From: Streptomyces roseifaciens
GTDB taxonomy: Bacteria; Actinomycetota; Actinomycetes; Streptomycetales; Streptomycetaceae
Direction: 5' to 3'
Assembly: GCF_001445655.1 (NCBI RefSeq)
Contig: NZ_LNBE01000001.1
Span: 125,811 to 189,810 of the forward strand
Length of the DNA stretch: 64,000 nt
The notes under the pieces were generated by a model that ran no database searches, was not told the DNA's origin, and was given only the letters and a program-made list of their open reading frames with translations. How positions within the stretch are numbered: position 1 is the first letter of the stretch; the number at the start of each line of letters is the position of its first letter. The position numbers were made by a program, and so were the translations under genes. Positions 9,181 to 17,606 of this stretch are shown here, in pieces.

Positions 9181-9216
9181 GGGCGCCTGGCGGGCAATGG
9201 CCCGGACCAGGCGCCC
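9181..9216. terminator. Hairpin terminator after the esterase gene
   Basis: GGGCGCCTGG pairs with CCAGGCGCCC, and an inner GGGC/GCCC pair extends the stem. It lies 27 bases after the stop codon. Confidence 0.65.
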
Positions 9217-9379
9217 GGAACGGTGCTTGCCGGTTGCGTCCAACCGGCGTGTTGCACAAACGAGTTGGTGGCATACGGGCTACGTTTGCCGTGTCATGCA
9301 CATGGCATCGGCGGAGCGGGGCCGTCATACGCTTCCGGGCTCCTCCGGCGGTGCCGCACCGCAAGGAGGACACCGTCTC

Positions 9380-10717
9380 GTGAGGCGACCACTCGTCACC
9401 GTCATCAGCGCCCTGGGCCTCAGCGTGCTGCTGACCGTACCGGCCGGAGCGGCGACCGCCGCGCCCACGCCGGACACCACGGACTTCACCATCGTGACCG
9501 AGCAACCGACCCCGGACCCCGGGGGAGCGCCGTCGTTCGGCCTCGACGACCGCAAGGCCCACAAGGGCCTGCCGGAGGAGAGCGCGCAGGACATGGAGGA
9601 GCGCATCACCGCTTCCCGCACCCTGCAAACGCTGAAGAAGGAAGGAAGGACGCCGAGTTCCCTCGCCGAGCGGAAGGGCCCGGACGGGCGCCCCGAGGCC
9701 CCCGCCCTCCGGCGCACCGACCCCAACATCAACGTCTGCATGGAGAACAAGAAGACGTACCGGACCTACGGCTGGACCATCGACCACTTCTTCCACTGTC
9801 AGGGCACCACCCAGACCCTGTACAAGCAGAAGTGCAGGTGGCTGATCGGGTGCTACCCGGTCGGCTCCTTCAAGTTCCGCGCCACCACCATCGGCGAGGG
9901 CTACGAAGGGCAGCGCCGGATCTACTACGGCACGCTCCTCGACGAGATCGACGTCAAGGGCGACGTCTCCGGGCTGAAGCTGCGCCACAGCATCGCCTGC
10001 GCGAACCTCAGCGGTTCGCCCCGGTGCACCTCCGAGCCGGGCAATGGGCGCACCGACACCCTCACCGAGTGGATGCGCGACAGCACCGGCTCGTACCACT
10101 GGTTCAACTCGGCGCACGCGGGCGACGGGCCGGACAAGCGGGCGTACTACAACATCACCCAGCGGTTCACCGGTATCCAGGGCGGGCGGCACAAGTCCGT
10201 GACCACCGGCCGCGGTGGCTTCCGCTGCGACTCGGCGTCCTACATACCGGGGCGGAGCAGCGCGTGCGTCTTCGACGTCGTCGTCCCGGTGATGAGCAGC
10301 ATCGGCATCCGGGACCGCGAGGTGCGGCAGACCGCGCGCAACATCCGTGACGCGCAGTTCCGGCCGGAGCGCACCAAGCCGGTGTACCGGGCGAAGGAGG
10401 TGCCCGGCGCACCGTCCAGCGGTCAGGCGCTGACCCGCAACTACTACGACAAGGCCATGCAGAAGCGCAGCGGTGACCGGGTGCGTGCCACCTGTGAGCG
10501 CTACTGGCCGGGCTACGCCTCCCGCGGCCTGCAGTGCGACGAGTATCCCTTCGCGTCGACGTACCAGAGCGCGGGCGCCCAGCCGGCCCATCAGAACTAC
10601 GCGGCCAAGGCCATTCCGGCGGAGGACAACAGGAAGGGCGGGGAACGGATCGCCGAGTTCTACAAACTCGACCGTATTCTCGACTCCGACGCGTTCTACG
10701 TCCACATCCGCAGCTGA
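9380..10717 (+). CDS. Secreted protein with C-terminal NucA/NucB-type deoxyribonuclease domain
   Basis: The 445-aa product starts at a GTG with AAGGAGGA upstream. A Sec signal (residues 1-30, ending AATAAP) is followed by a charged linker, then a central domain of about 200 residues with paired cysteines. The last 100 residues contain CERYWPGYASRGLQCDEYPFAST; the CDEYPFAST stretch is the hallmark of NucA/NucB DNases, where Asp and Glu take part in catalysis. It should cleave DNA outside the cell. A small gene without a signal peptide starts 17 bases downstream and may encode an inhibitor that protects the producer. Confidence 0.85.
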   Translation: MRRPLVTVISALGLSVLLTVPAGAATAAPTPDTTDFTIVTEQPTPDPGGAPSFGLDDRKAHKGLPEESAQDMEERITASRTLQTLKKEGRTPSSLAERKGPDGRPEAPALRRTDPNINVCMENKKTYRTYGWTIDHFFHCQGTTQTLYKQKCRWLIGCYPVGSFKFRATTIGEGYEGQRRIYYGTLLDEIDVKGDVSGLKLRHSIACANLSGSPRCTSEPGNGRTDTLTEWMRDSTGSYHWFNSAHAGDGPDKRAYYNITQRFTGIQGGRHKSVTTGRGGFRCDSASYIPGRSSACVFDVVVPVMSSIGIRDREVRQTARNIRDAQFRPERTKPVYRAKEVPGAPSSGQALTRNYYDKAMQKRSGDRVRATCERYWPGYASRGLQCDEYPFASTYQSAGAQPAHQNYAAKAIPAEDNRKGGERIAEFYKLDRILDSDAFYVHIRS

Positions 10718-10734
10718 CCGCTGGAGGTGAGCCG

Positions 10735-11214
10735 GTGACGGCCACACCCCCGTCCGCCGAACTCCTCGGCGCGCGGACCGCCGAGCCCTGCGTCTCGTAC
10801 TTCACCTTCTTCCTGCGTGGCTTGGAGGACGGCGCCGATCCGCAGGCGGCCGCGAGCAGCGCCCCCAGGCGCTGGACGGTGCTCGCCGGGCCGGGCGGCG
10901 TGCTCTTCCGGTGCGCCACCACCGACTTCCACCCGCGTGTGCGGCTGGAGAGCTGGTCCGGTGAACCGCCGGCGCCGCCGGGCAGCTGGGACACCCTGGA
11001 CACGGTGGAATTCGAGCTGTTCCGGCACGGGAAGGTGCAGCTCAACGAGTGGGACGGCCATCCGTCGGGCGAGCCGGTCGACCTCGGCGGTCCGGGCGTC
11101 TACGGGCTGCGCGCGGCGAGCCTGGGCCGCGTCGCGGCACGGGAGCGGCACACGGCCGGCGAGATGTTCTTCCACGGCACGGAGGAGTGGCTGATCCAGC
11201 TCTGGCCGCGCTGA
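10735..11214 (+). CDS. Small cytosolic protein of unknown function, candidate nuclease immunity protein
   Basis: The 159-aa product begins at a GTG with GGAGGTGAG four bases upstream, 17 bases after the NucB-type nuclease gene, so both are probably on one mRNA. It has no signal peptide. It contains aromatic stretches YFTFFLRGLEDG and a C-terminus EEWLIQLWPR, and is acidic overall. I do not recognise a named family. The position and coupling suggest an intracellular partner of the nuclease, but that is inference; a DNase acting outside the cell does not strictly need one. A strong terminator follows. Confidence 0.7.
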   Translation: MTATPPSAELLGARTAEPCVSYFTFFLRGLEDGADPQAAASSAPRRWTVLAGPGGVLFRCATTDFHPRVRLESWSGEPPAPPGSWDTLDTVEFELFRHGKVQLNEWDGHPSGEPVDLGGPGVYGLRAASLGRVAARERHTAGEMFFHGTEEWLIQLWPR

Positions 11215-11231
11215 GCCGCGGCCCCGAGCAA

Positions 11232-11274
11232 GGCGGCCCGCCCCGGGCGGAACGGACGGCCGGGGCGGGCCGCC
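11232..11274. terminator. Bidirectional terminator between convergent genes
   Basis: GGCGGCCCGCCCCGG pairs perfectly with CCGGGGCGGGCCGCC around a 13-base loop. It separates the nuclease operon from the convergent dehydrogenase end. Confidence 0.8.
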
Positions 11275-11377
11275 GCACGCCGGAGCTTCAGCAGCCGGCC
11301 GGTAGCTGTTCGGTGCGCTCGTGCAGTCGCCGTGCTTCCTCGGCAGAGGACGCGGGGCCGTGCGGCCGGGCCCCGCG

Positions 11378-12418
11378 TCAGGCCGCCAGCACCTCCGGGT
11401 TGGCGCAGTGGGCCAGGGGCTTGCCGTCGAGGAAGCGGGAGACTTCCGCGGCGACGATCCGGGCCGCCTTGTGGGCGACCTGCCGGCTGCCGCCCGCGAT
11501 GTGCGGGGTGAGCACCACGCCCGGTGCGGACAGCAACCGGGCGCCGGCCGGTACCGGTTCGGCCGGGAAGACGTCGAACCCGGCGCCGGCCAGGTGACCG
11601 GACTCCAGGGCGTCGCAGACGGCGTCGTAGTCGACCAGGGCGCCGCGCGCGCAGTTGACGAGGACGGAGCCGCGCGACATGGCCGCGATCTGCGCGCGGC
11701 CGATCAGGCCCCGGGTCTCGTCCGTCACGCGTGCGTGCAGGGAGACGATGCGGGAGCGGCGCAGCAGCTCCTCCAGGGTGACCTGCTCGGCCAGGCCGGC
11801 GAGTGCTTCCGCCGGTACGTACGGGTCGTGCACCAGGACGCGCGCGCCCATGGCGACCAGCACGCGGGCCACGCGCGAGCCGATGGCGCCGAAGCCGACC
11901 AGCCCGACGACGCAGCCCTCTATCTCGATGCCGCAGGCGTCGTAGTCGTAGTAGTCGCCGCGCCACGTGCCCCGCTTGAGGTCGGTGTGGACGTCGCCGA
12001 TGCCCCGGGCGGCGGCCAGCAGCAGGGCGAGGGTGTGCTCGGCGGTGGCGGTGGCGTTGCGGCCGGGCGCGTAGCTGACGGAGACGCCGTGGCGGGTGGC
12101 GGCGGCCAGGTTGGCGTTGACCGGGCCGCCCCGGCTTATGCAGAACAGCTCCAGGTCGGGGCAGGCCCGCAGGACCCGTTCCGTCAGCGGTGCCATCTGG
12201 GTGACGCACACGCGCGCCCCGCGCAGCGCCTCGATCAGGGCGTCCTCCGTGCCCGATGCCTCCTCGACCTCGGCGACCGGCCCGAACGGGGTGTGCGGCC
12301 AGGGCAGGGTCAGCTCGTGGACGTCGAGCGGGGTCTCCGGCGCGGCGGCGCGGAGTTCCTCGGTCAGGAGGCGGGGGAGGACGAAGTGGTCGCCCGCGGC
12401 AAGGACGGTGGTGGTCAC
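11378..12418 (-). CDS. D-isomer-specific 2-hydroxyacid dehydrogenase
   Basis: The 346-aa enzyme has the NAD-binding signature VGLVGFGAIGSRVARVLVAMG, an NCARGALVD segment holding the substrate-binding Arg region, and TPHIAGGSRQV with the catalytic His, with a Glu in the FDVFPAEP loop. This is the phosphoglycerate/formate/lactate dehydrogenase superfamily. I prefer the GTG at 12418, which has GGAG seven bases upstream; an in-frame GTG at 12457 overlaps the end of the upstream gene but has no ribosome site. It is last in the kinase operon, so its natural substrate is probably a sugar-acid intermediate of that pathway rather than 3-phosphoglycerate. Confidence 0.85.
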   Translation of the reverse strand: MTTTVLAAGDHFVLPRLLTEELRAAAPETPLDVHELTLPWPHTPFGPVAEVEEASGTEDALIEALRGARVCVTQMAPLTERVLRACPDLELFCISRGGPVNANLAAATRHGVSVSYAPGRNATATAEHTLALLLAAARGIGDVHTDLKRGTWRGDYYDYDACGIEIEGCVVGLVGFGAIGSRVARVLVAMGARVLVHDPYVPAEALAGLAEQVTLEELLRRSRIVSLHARVTDETRGLIGRAQIAAMSRGSVLVNCARGALVDYDAVCDALESGHLAGAGFDVFPAEPVPAGARLLSAPGVVLTPHIAGGSRQVAHKAARIVAAEVSRFLDGKPLAHCANPEVLAA

Positions 12419-12449
12419 GGTGGTGCTCCAGGGAGGGTCGGACGAAGGG

Positions 12450-13076
12450 TCAGGCACGGGTGGGGGCGGCGGCGGTGACCGGTGCGTTGAGGCGCAGCAG
12501 GGACGCCCGCCCCTCGCGCAGCCGCAGCTCGGTCAGGGCCCCGTTCTCCAGGGCCGGGAAGACGACGCGGTAGCGGGAGAGGGGAATGCCGAGCAGCGCG
12601 CACAGGGCGAGGCGCAGCAGGGTGGAGTGCGCCACGACGAGGACGCGGCCGCCGGGGAGGTCGCGCGCGGTTTCCGTCAGGCACGCGACGGCCCGGGCGG
12701 CGGCTGCCGCCGGATCCTCGCCGCCGGGCAGGTGGTGGGCCACGGGGTCGTCGAGGAAGGCGGCCAGTTCCGCGGGGAACGCCTCGGCCATTTCTGCGCG
12801 CGTCAGGCCCTCGCCCCGCCCGAAGCCGACCTCGGTCAGCCGCTCGTCCACCTGCACGGGCAGCTCCAGCGCGGCCGCGGCAGGGCGGGCGGTGAGCCGG
12901 GCCCGGGACAGCGGCGAGCACATCACGGCGTCCAGCCCCTGCCCGGCCGCCCAGGCGCCGAGCGCCTCGCCCTGCCGGCGCCCGCGTTCGGTGAGGGCCA
13001 CGTCGCTGCGCCCCGCGTAGCGGTTCTCGGCGTGCCATTCGGTCTCGCCGTGGCGTACGAGGAGGAAGTCGGTCAC
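12450..13076 (-). CDS. Histidine-phosphatase-superfamily phosphatase
   Basis: The 208-aa product opens with LLVRHGETEWHAENRYAGRSD, the RHG catalytic motif of the phosphoglycerate-mutase-like superfamily, and later has VVAHSTLLRLAL with the second catalytic His. A GTG start overlaps the stop of the FGGY kinase by four bases (GTGA), indicating translational coupling. With no mutase insertion visible, it is more likely a phosphatase for a small sugar phosphate. In this operon it could dephosphorylate an intermediate or relieve sugar-phosphate stress; the substrate is not readable from sequence. Confidence 0.85.
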   Translation of the reverse strand: MTDFLLVRHGETEWHAENRYAGRSDVALTERGRRQGEALGAWAAGQGLDAVMCSPLSRARLTARPAAAALELPVQVDERLTEVGFGRGEGLTRAEMAEAFPAELAAFLDDPVAHHLPGGEDPAAAAARAVACLTETARDLPGGRVLVVAHSTLLRLALCALLGIPLSRYRVVFPALENGALTELRLREGRASLLRLNAPVTAAAPTRA

Positions 13077-14602
13077 TGCTCGGCCTTTCTGCGGGCGTGC
13101 GCCGCCACGGCCGGCTCCAGCCAGCCGCGGCGGGTCAGTTCGTCGACGAAGTCGAGGTAGCGGGGAAGGAGGCGGGCGGTGCGCGCCGGGTCGGGGTGCA
13201 GCTCGGTGCGCACCCGGACCATGGCGGCCGCCGCGTCCTCCAGCGTGGCGCCCGAGGCGGTCGCGGCGAGCACCGCCATGCCGGTGGCGCTCCCGGATTG
13301 CTCGGGCAGCCGGACGGCGCGGCCCAGGAGGTCGGCGCGCAGCTGCGACCAGTAGGGGTTGCGGGCGCCGCCGCCGGTGAGGGTGACGGGGCCGTCGACG
13401 GGGGCGCCGAGGTGGTCCAGGTAGTCGAAGCAGAGCCGTTCGACGCAGGCCACGCCGAGGAGGCAGGCGTGGAAGTGCTCGGCTTCCCCGGCGGGCCGGC
13501 CGAGGACGAAGGGGCTCGCTTCCGGGGCGCGGAAGGGGAAACGCTCCCCGCCGGCGCCGGTCAGTGGGTAGGCCACGGCCGTCGAACCGGAGGCTGCGGC
13601 CTGGCGGGTGAGGGCGTCGAGGTCGGCCCCGGGGAAGTGCCGGGCGATCACCCCGGCTCCGCTGCTGGAGGCCCCGCCGGGCAGCCACGTGCCGCCGGGG
13701 CCCCGGTGGCAGTAGACGACGCCCGCCGGGTCCCGCACCAGGCGGGTGCTCACGCCCTTGAGGACGAGGGTGGTGCCCAGGACGGAGTTCCAGGCGCCCG
13801 GTACGAGCGCCCCCGCGCCGATCTGCGCGGCGCAGCCGTCCGTCATCCCCGCGACGACCGGGGTGCCTGCGGGGATGGCGGTGGCGCGCGCCGCGTCGGC
13901 GCACACGGTGCCGAGGACGATGCCGGGGCGTACGACCTCGGGCAGCAGCTCGTACGGGACGCCCAGCGCAGACAGTTCCGCCTCCGGCCAGTGTTCCTCG
14001 ACGAGGTCGTAGCCGGTCTTCAGGGCGTGGCTGGCGTCGGCGGCCGTCTGCCGTCCGGTCAGCCGCCAGGTGATCAGGTCCGCTTGGTGCAGCAGCCGGG
14101 CCCCGGTGGGCAGCGGCCCCCGGTCCAGAAGCCACAGGAGCTTGGGCAGGGCCCAGGACGGCTGCATGGAGCGGTAGCCGGATGCTTCCCACACCGCGGC
14201 GCCGGTGGTGTTGACGCGCTCGGTGTGGGCGTGGGCGCGCCCGTCGTCGTACATCAGGCCCGGGGTGAGCGGCGTGCCGTGGCTGTCGGCCAGCAGGATC
14301 GTTCCCGAGGTGGCGTCGACGGCCAGGCCGCGCACGCGTTCGGGGGCGATGCCGGCGAGGGCTTCGCGGCAGGCGTCGGCGAGGGCCGCCCACCACTGCC
14401 CGGGATCCTGTTCGTGGCGTACGCCGTCGCGCCGGCTGGTCAGCGGCCGGGAGGCAGCGCCGACCGTGCGGCCGGTGCCGTCCACGGCGACGGCCCGGGC
14501 GCTCTGGGTGCCGAGGTCGAGGCCGAGGTGGACGGCGTCCGGGTCGATGAGAGGGGACGGGGCGGGGGAGGGGGCGTGCTGCGGATGCTGGTGATCAGGC
14601 AT
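13073..14602 (-). CDS. FGGY-family carbohydrate kinase (second of two)
   Basis: The 509-aa protein has the ATP-binding start HLGLDLGTQSARAVAVD, the catalytic-Asp segment VVAGMTDGCAAQIGAG, and the C-terminal phosphate motif VTLTGGGARNPYWSQL with SATGMAVLAA. These are the hallmarks of FGGY sugar kinases; the D-ribulokinase/xylulokinase-like subgroup seems closest. Its start overlaps the end of the preceding kinase by eight bases. Two distinct FGGY kinases in one operon suggest either two related ketoses or sequential use; I cannot assign the substrate. Confidence 0.85.
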   Translation of the reverse strand: MPDHQHPQHAPSPAPSPLIDPDAVHLGLDLGTQSARAVAVDGTGRTVGAASRPLTSRRDGVRHEQDPGQWWAALADACREALAGIAPERVRGLAVDATSGTILLADSHGTPLTPGLMYDDGRAHAHTERVNTTGAAVWEASGYRSMQPSWALPKLLWLLDRGPLPTGARLLHQADLITWRLTGRQTAADASHALKTGYDLVEEHWPEAELSALGVPYELLPEVVRPGIVLGTVCADAARATAIPAGTPVVAGMTDGCAAQIGAGALVPGAWNSVLGTTLVLKGVSTRLVRDPAGVVYCHRGPGGTWLPGGASSSGAGVIARHFPGADLDALTRQAAASGSTAVAYPLTGAGGERFPFRAPEASPFVLGRPAGEAEHFHACLLGVACVERLCFDYLDHLGAPVDGPVTLTGGGARNPYWSQLRADLLGRAVRLPEQSGSATGMAVLAATASGATLEDAAAAMVRVRTELHPDPARTARLLPRYLDFVDELTRRGWLEPAVAAHARRKAEQ

Positions 14603-16142
14603 GTGCGGCGTTTCCTACGGGTGCGGGCAGCGGCATCGGGGCCGGCACGTGCGCGGCTGTGGCGGCGGGCGACCAGCCGAGGGAGCGGGCGGCGTCGCGC
14701 CAGGTGAGGAACGAGGCGTGGAGCTCGTCGTAGAAGGCGCTCCGTTCCGGGTCGGGCTCCCAGCCGGCGCGCATCCGGACGTACTTCGCCGCCGCGTCGC
14801 GCATGCTGGGCTCCGCCCCGGTGAGCACCAGGCCGGTCAGGAACGCACCCTTGGCGCCGAGTTCGGTGTCGGTGCTGCGGGCCGTGGGCACCCCGGTGAC
14901 GTCGGCGATCAGCCGGCACCAGGCGTCGCTGGCCGATCCGCCTCCGCACAGGCGCAGTTCGCGGACCTCGGTGCGGGAGGCGTGCAGGCAGTCGCGCACC
15001 ACGAGGGACAGGCCCTCGAAGACGGCGCGGGCCAGGTGGGCGGGGGTGTGCTCCAGCGACAGGCCCCAGAAGGTGCCGCGGGCGCGCGGGTCGAGGAAGG
15101 GGGCGCGTTCCCCGGCGGGGGAGAGGTACGGCAGGAAGGCGAGCCCTCCGGCGCCCGGCCCGGTTCCGAAGGCCAGCTCACCGAGCGCGGCGGGTCCCTC
15201 GACGCCCAGGGTCCGGGCCGCCCAGTCCAGGACCTCCGTGCCCGACAAGGTGGGGAACGCGCGCAGGACGCGCTCGCGGCCCCCGTAGGCGATGTTGATC
15301 CCGCAGGGCTCGCCCGCGGTGTCGACGTGCCGGGTGACGATCTCGGTGCACAAGGTGGTGCCGAGGATGCCGCAGGCCTGGCCCGGGTCGACCACGCCGG
15401 TGCCGCGGGCGGTCGCGGCGATGTCGTAGGGGGCCATGACCACGGGCAGCCCGGCGGGCAGGCCCAGTTCGCCGGCCGTGCACGTGGTGATCTCGGCGAT
15501 GCGCTCGTCCTCGCCCAGGACGCGCGGCAGGAGGCGGCGGGCCCGGGTGAGGCCGAACAGCTCCAGGATCCGCGGGTCGTAGTCACCGGTGGCGTGGTCG
15601 AGGAAGGGCGCGGACGCGTCGGACTCGTCGATCGCCGTGACGCCGGTGAGCTTGAGGAACAGCCAGCCGGCCGCCGTCAGGGCCGTCGCGGAGCGCTCCA
15701 GCCGCTCCGGGTCGTGCTCCGCGAGCCAGCTGATGATCGCATTGGGCATGCCGCCGCACGTGAGGGAGCCGTTGCGCCGGTACGCCTCCTCCAGGACGCC
15801 CTCGGCCTCCCAGCGCCGCAGCAGACCGCCGGCGCGGCCGTCGGACCACAGGACCGCGGGCCCGGTGGGGCGGCCCCGGTCGTCGACCAGCCAGCAGCCG
15901 TCGCCCTGCGCGGTGAGGCTCACGAGCCACACGGAGCCGGCGTCCGGGCCGAGCCGGGACAAGGCGCTGCGCACGGTGCGGACCACACCGTCCCACACCG
16001 CGTCCATGTCCTGCTCCGCCCGGCCGGGGCGGGGCCGCAGAACCTCGGTGGCGATGCGCGAGACCGCGATCTCCTGCCCCTGGTCGTCGAAGACGACCGA
16101 CTTGATCACCGACGTGCCGACGTCGATGGTGAGAACCGACAT
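14595..16142 (-). CDS. FGGY-family carbohydrate kinase (first of two)
   Basis: The 515-aa enzyme begins at the ATG of MSVLTIDVGTSVIKSVVFDD, the classical N-terminal phosphate motif. It carries SLTAQGDGCWLVDD, the catalytic region VVMAPYDIAATARG, and LRLCGGGSASDAWCRL near the C-terminus. It is closer in feel to erythritol or L-xylulose kinases than to glycerol kinase, but I give no gene symbol. An in-frame start 61 codons upstream would place coding sequence across the promoter and is rejected. It is first in a four-gene operon and divergent from a DeoR regulator. Confidence 0.85.
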   Translation of the reverse strand: MSVLTIDVGTSVIKSVVFDDQGQEIAVSRIATEVLRPRPGRAEQDMDAVWDGVVRTVRSALSRLGPDAGSVWLVSLTAQGDGCWLVDDRGRPTGPAVLWSDGRAGGLLRRWEAEGVLEEAYRRNGSLTCGGMPNAIISWLAEHDPERLERSATALTAAGWLFLKLTGVTAIDESDASAPFLDHATGDYDPRILELFGLTRARRLLPRVLGEDERIAEITTCTAGELGLPAGLPVVMAPYDIAATARGTGVVDPGQACGILGTTLCTEIVTRHVDTAGEPCGINIAYGGRERVLRAFPTLSGTEVLDWAARTLGVEGPAALGELAFGTGPGAGGLAFLPYLSPAGERAPFLDPRARGTFWGLSLEHTPAHLARAVFEGLSLVVRDCLHASRTEVRELRLCGGGSASDAWCRLIADVTGVPTARSTDTELGAKGAFLTGLVLTGAEPSMRDAAAKYVRMRAGWEPDPERSAFYDELHASFLTWRDAARSLGWSPAATAAHVPAPMPLPAPVGNAAHA

Positions 16143-16337
16143 GACTTCGAGTACCTGCCTCTTCGCAGTGGCCGCGTCACCAGGGACGACGGCCGGTTCG
16201 CGGACGTAGCGAAACCCGCCGCCGCGCAGGGCGTCAATCAGCCACGGGCCATTTCCCGCGCCTTGGGACGCACGTGATGTGAGGTCCTTGCCGGCACCGG
16301 TACGGGCGGGGCCGGGCCGGGACACGCCGTGTTAGGT

Positions 16338-16356
16338 TCATGTGAGATTCACATGA
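16338..16356. promoter_or_regulatory. Perfect palindrome TCATGTGA-GAT-TCACATGA, likely DeoR operator
   Basis: The eight-base arms are exact reverse complements with a three-base spacer. It lies between the divergent kinase operon and DeoR gene. A related palindrome (GTGAA-C-TTCAC with CAT before it) precedes the MFS carrier at 17327-17337, so the local DeoR protein probably controls all three units. Confidence 0.75.
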
Positions 16357-16426
16357 CGGTGATGGCGACGGTGACGGTGGCGTGGCTCCCCGGTGCGGGG
16401 GGGGGGCAGCGGAGAGGAGCGGCGGC

Positions 16427-17206
16427 GTGACGCGCGCGGACGGTCAGGAGGAGCGGCGCCGGCAGCTGCGCGACCTGGTGACGGCCAAGGGCTTCGTCCG
16501 GACGTCCGCGCTGGCCGAGGAGTTCGGCGTCAGCGTGATGACCGTGCACCGCGACCTCGACGCGCTGCAGGCCCAGGGATGGCTGCGCAAGGTGCGCGGC
16601 GGCGCGAGCTGCCTGCCGTCGACGCAGTTCCACGGCAGCGTCGGCGAACGCATGACGTCGATGACGCGGACCAAGCAGCGGCTGGCGCGCGCCGCGGCCG
16701 ACCTCCTGGCACCGGGCCGGGTCGTGATGATCGACGACTCCACGACGTGCCTGGGCCTGACCGGGGAGATGGCCGGCCGCACACCCCTGACCGTCATCAC
16801 CAACGCGCTGCCGGTCGTCTCCACGCTGGCCGGGGAACCGGGGATCTCGCTGATCGCCCTCGGCGGTACCTACTTCCCGGCCTACGACGCCTTCATGGGC
16901 CTGCACGCCGCGCAGAGCGCGCAGGCGTACCGCGCCGACGTGCTGTTCATGTCGACGACCGCCGTCACCGGTGGCCGCTGCTACCACATGTCGCCGGAGA
17001 CGGTGCAGGTCAAGCAGGCGATGATGGCGTCCGCGACCCGGCGCGTGCTGCTCGTCGACCACACCAAGTTCGCCAACCAGGGGCTGTACGCGCTGGCCCC
17101 CCTCACCGACTTCGACCTGGTCCTGGTGGACGACGCCGCCCCCGTCCCGGAGGTGCGGCGGCTGCGCGAGCAGGGCGTCGAGGTGCGCGTCGTAGCCGGT
17201 CGCTGA
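16427..17206 (+). CDS. DeoR-family transcriptional regulator
   Basis: The 259-aa protein starts at a GTG with GGAGAGGAG upstream. Residues 8-60 form the DeoR winged helix (RTSALAEEFGVSVMTVHRDL followed by LRKVRGG). The rest is the sugar-phosphate-sensing DeoRC domain with IDDSTTCLGL, VITNALPVV and LLVDHTKFANQGLYAL. DeoR repressors are normally released by a phosphorylated sugar, here presumably the product of one of the adjacent FGGY kinases. Matching palindromes sit in its own promoter region and ahead of the carrier gene. Confidence 0.92.
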   Translation: MTRADGQEERRRQLRDLVTAKGFVRTSALAEEFGVSVMTVHRDLDALQAQGWLRKVRGGASCLPSTQFHGSVGERMTSMTRTKQRLARAAADLLAPGRVVMIDDSTTCLGLTGEMAGRTPLTVITNALPVVSTLAGEPGISLIALGGTYFPAYDAFMGLHAAQSAQAYRADVLFMSTTAVTGGRCYHMSPETVQVKQAMMASATRRVLLVDHTKFANQGLYALAPLTDFDLVLVDDAAPVPEVRRLREQGVEVRVVAGR

Positions 17207-17606
17207 CGCCGTCGTCCCCGGTCGCTCGCGCCGTCGTTCCCGGTCGCTGACGCCGGTGGGCGCGCGTGGGCTCGCTGACGCTGCCGCGGCCTGTCCACCG
17301 ACACGGTCGAGGTCTGTGCGACCCATGTGAACTTCACGCACACTTCACGTTGCCGGAGCGAGCTCAAGGCTCCCGCCATCACCTTCCTGAACAGGGCCGA
17401 CGCCCCGTCGCCGAACCCGCGTGACGCGCACCGGACGGCGATTTCACGCCACCGTCCGTACCTGCCGCGGGGGCTTTCCCCCGCCGCGTTGACGCCCGCA
17501 CCGCCCCGTTTCATCGTGGCGCTTCGTCGTGGCGTACCGACGCACCCGCCTCCCGTGCTGCGCCGCGCCCCCTCCCGCTCCGCACAGCCCCCGGAAGGTG
17601 GTTGCC
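17207..17606. other. Intergenic region holding the MFS-carrier promoter
   Basis: About 400 bases without a gene. A near-repeat GTCGTTCCCGGTCGCTGACGCC at 17213-17260 follows the regulator stop (TCGCTGACGCCG occurs more than once). The palindrome at 17327 is the only regulatory site I can support. Confidence 0.45.
17327..17337. promoter_or_regulatory. Palindrome GTGAACTTCAC ahead of the MFS carrier
   Basis: The arms GTGAA and TTCAC are exact reverse complements. Its left flank CAT makes CATGTGAA, which matches the left arm of the divergent-promoter operator at 16338. This ties the carrier to the DeoR regulon. Confidence 0.6.

Noticed and set aside
8114..10747. An 877-aa open frame on the minus strand
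   Set aside because: It lies opposite the esterase and nuclease genes, which have signal peptides and motifs; the long frame reflects high third-position GC.
13097..16277. Two long plus-strand open frames opposite the kinases
   Set aside because: The minus strand contains intact FGGY kinases with all motifs; the plus frames are shadows.
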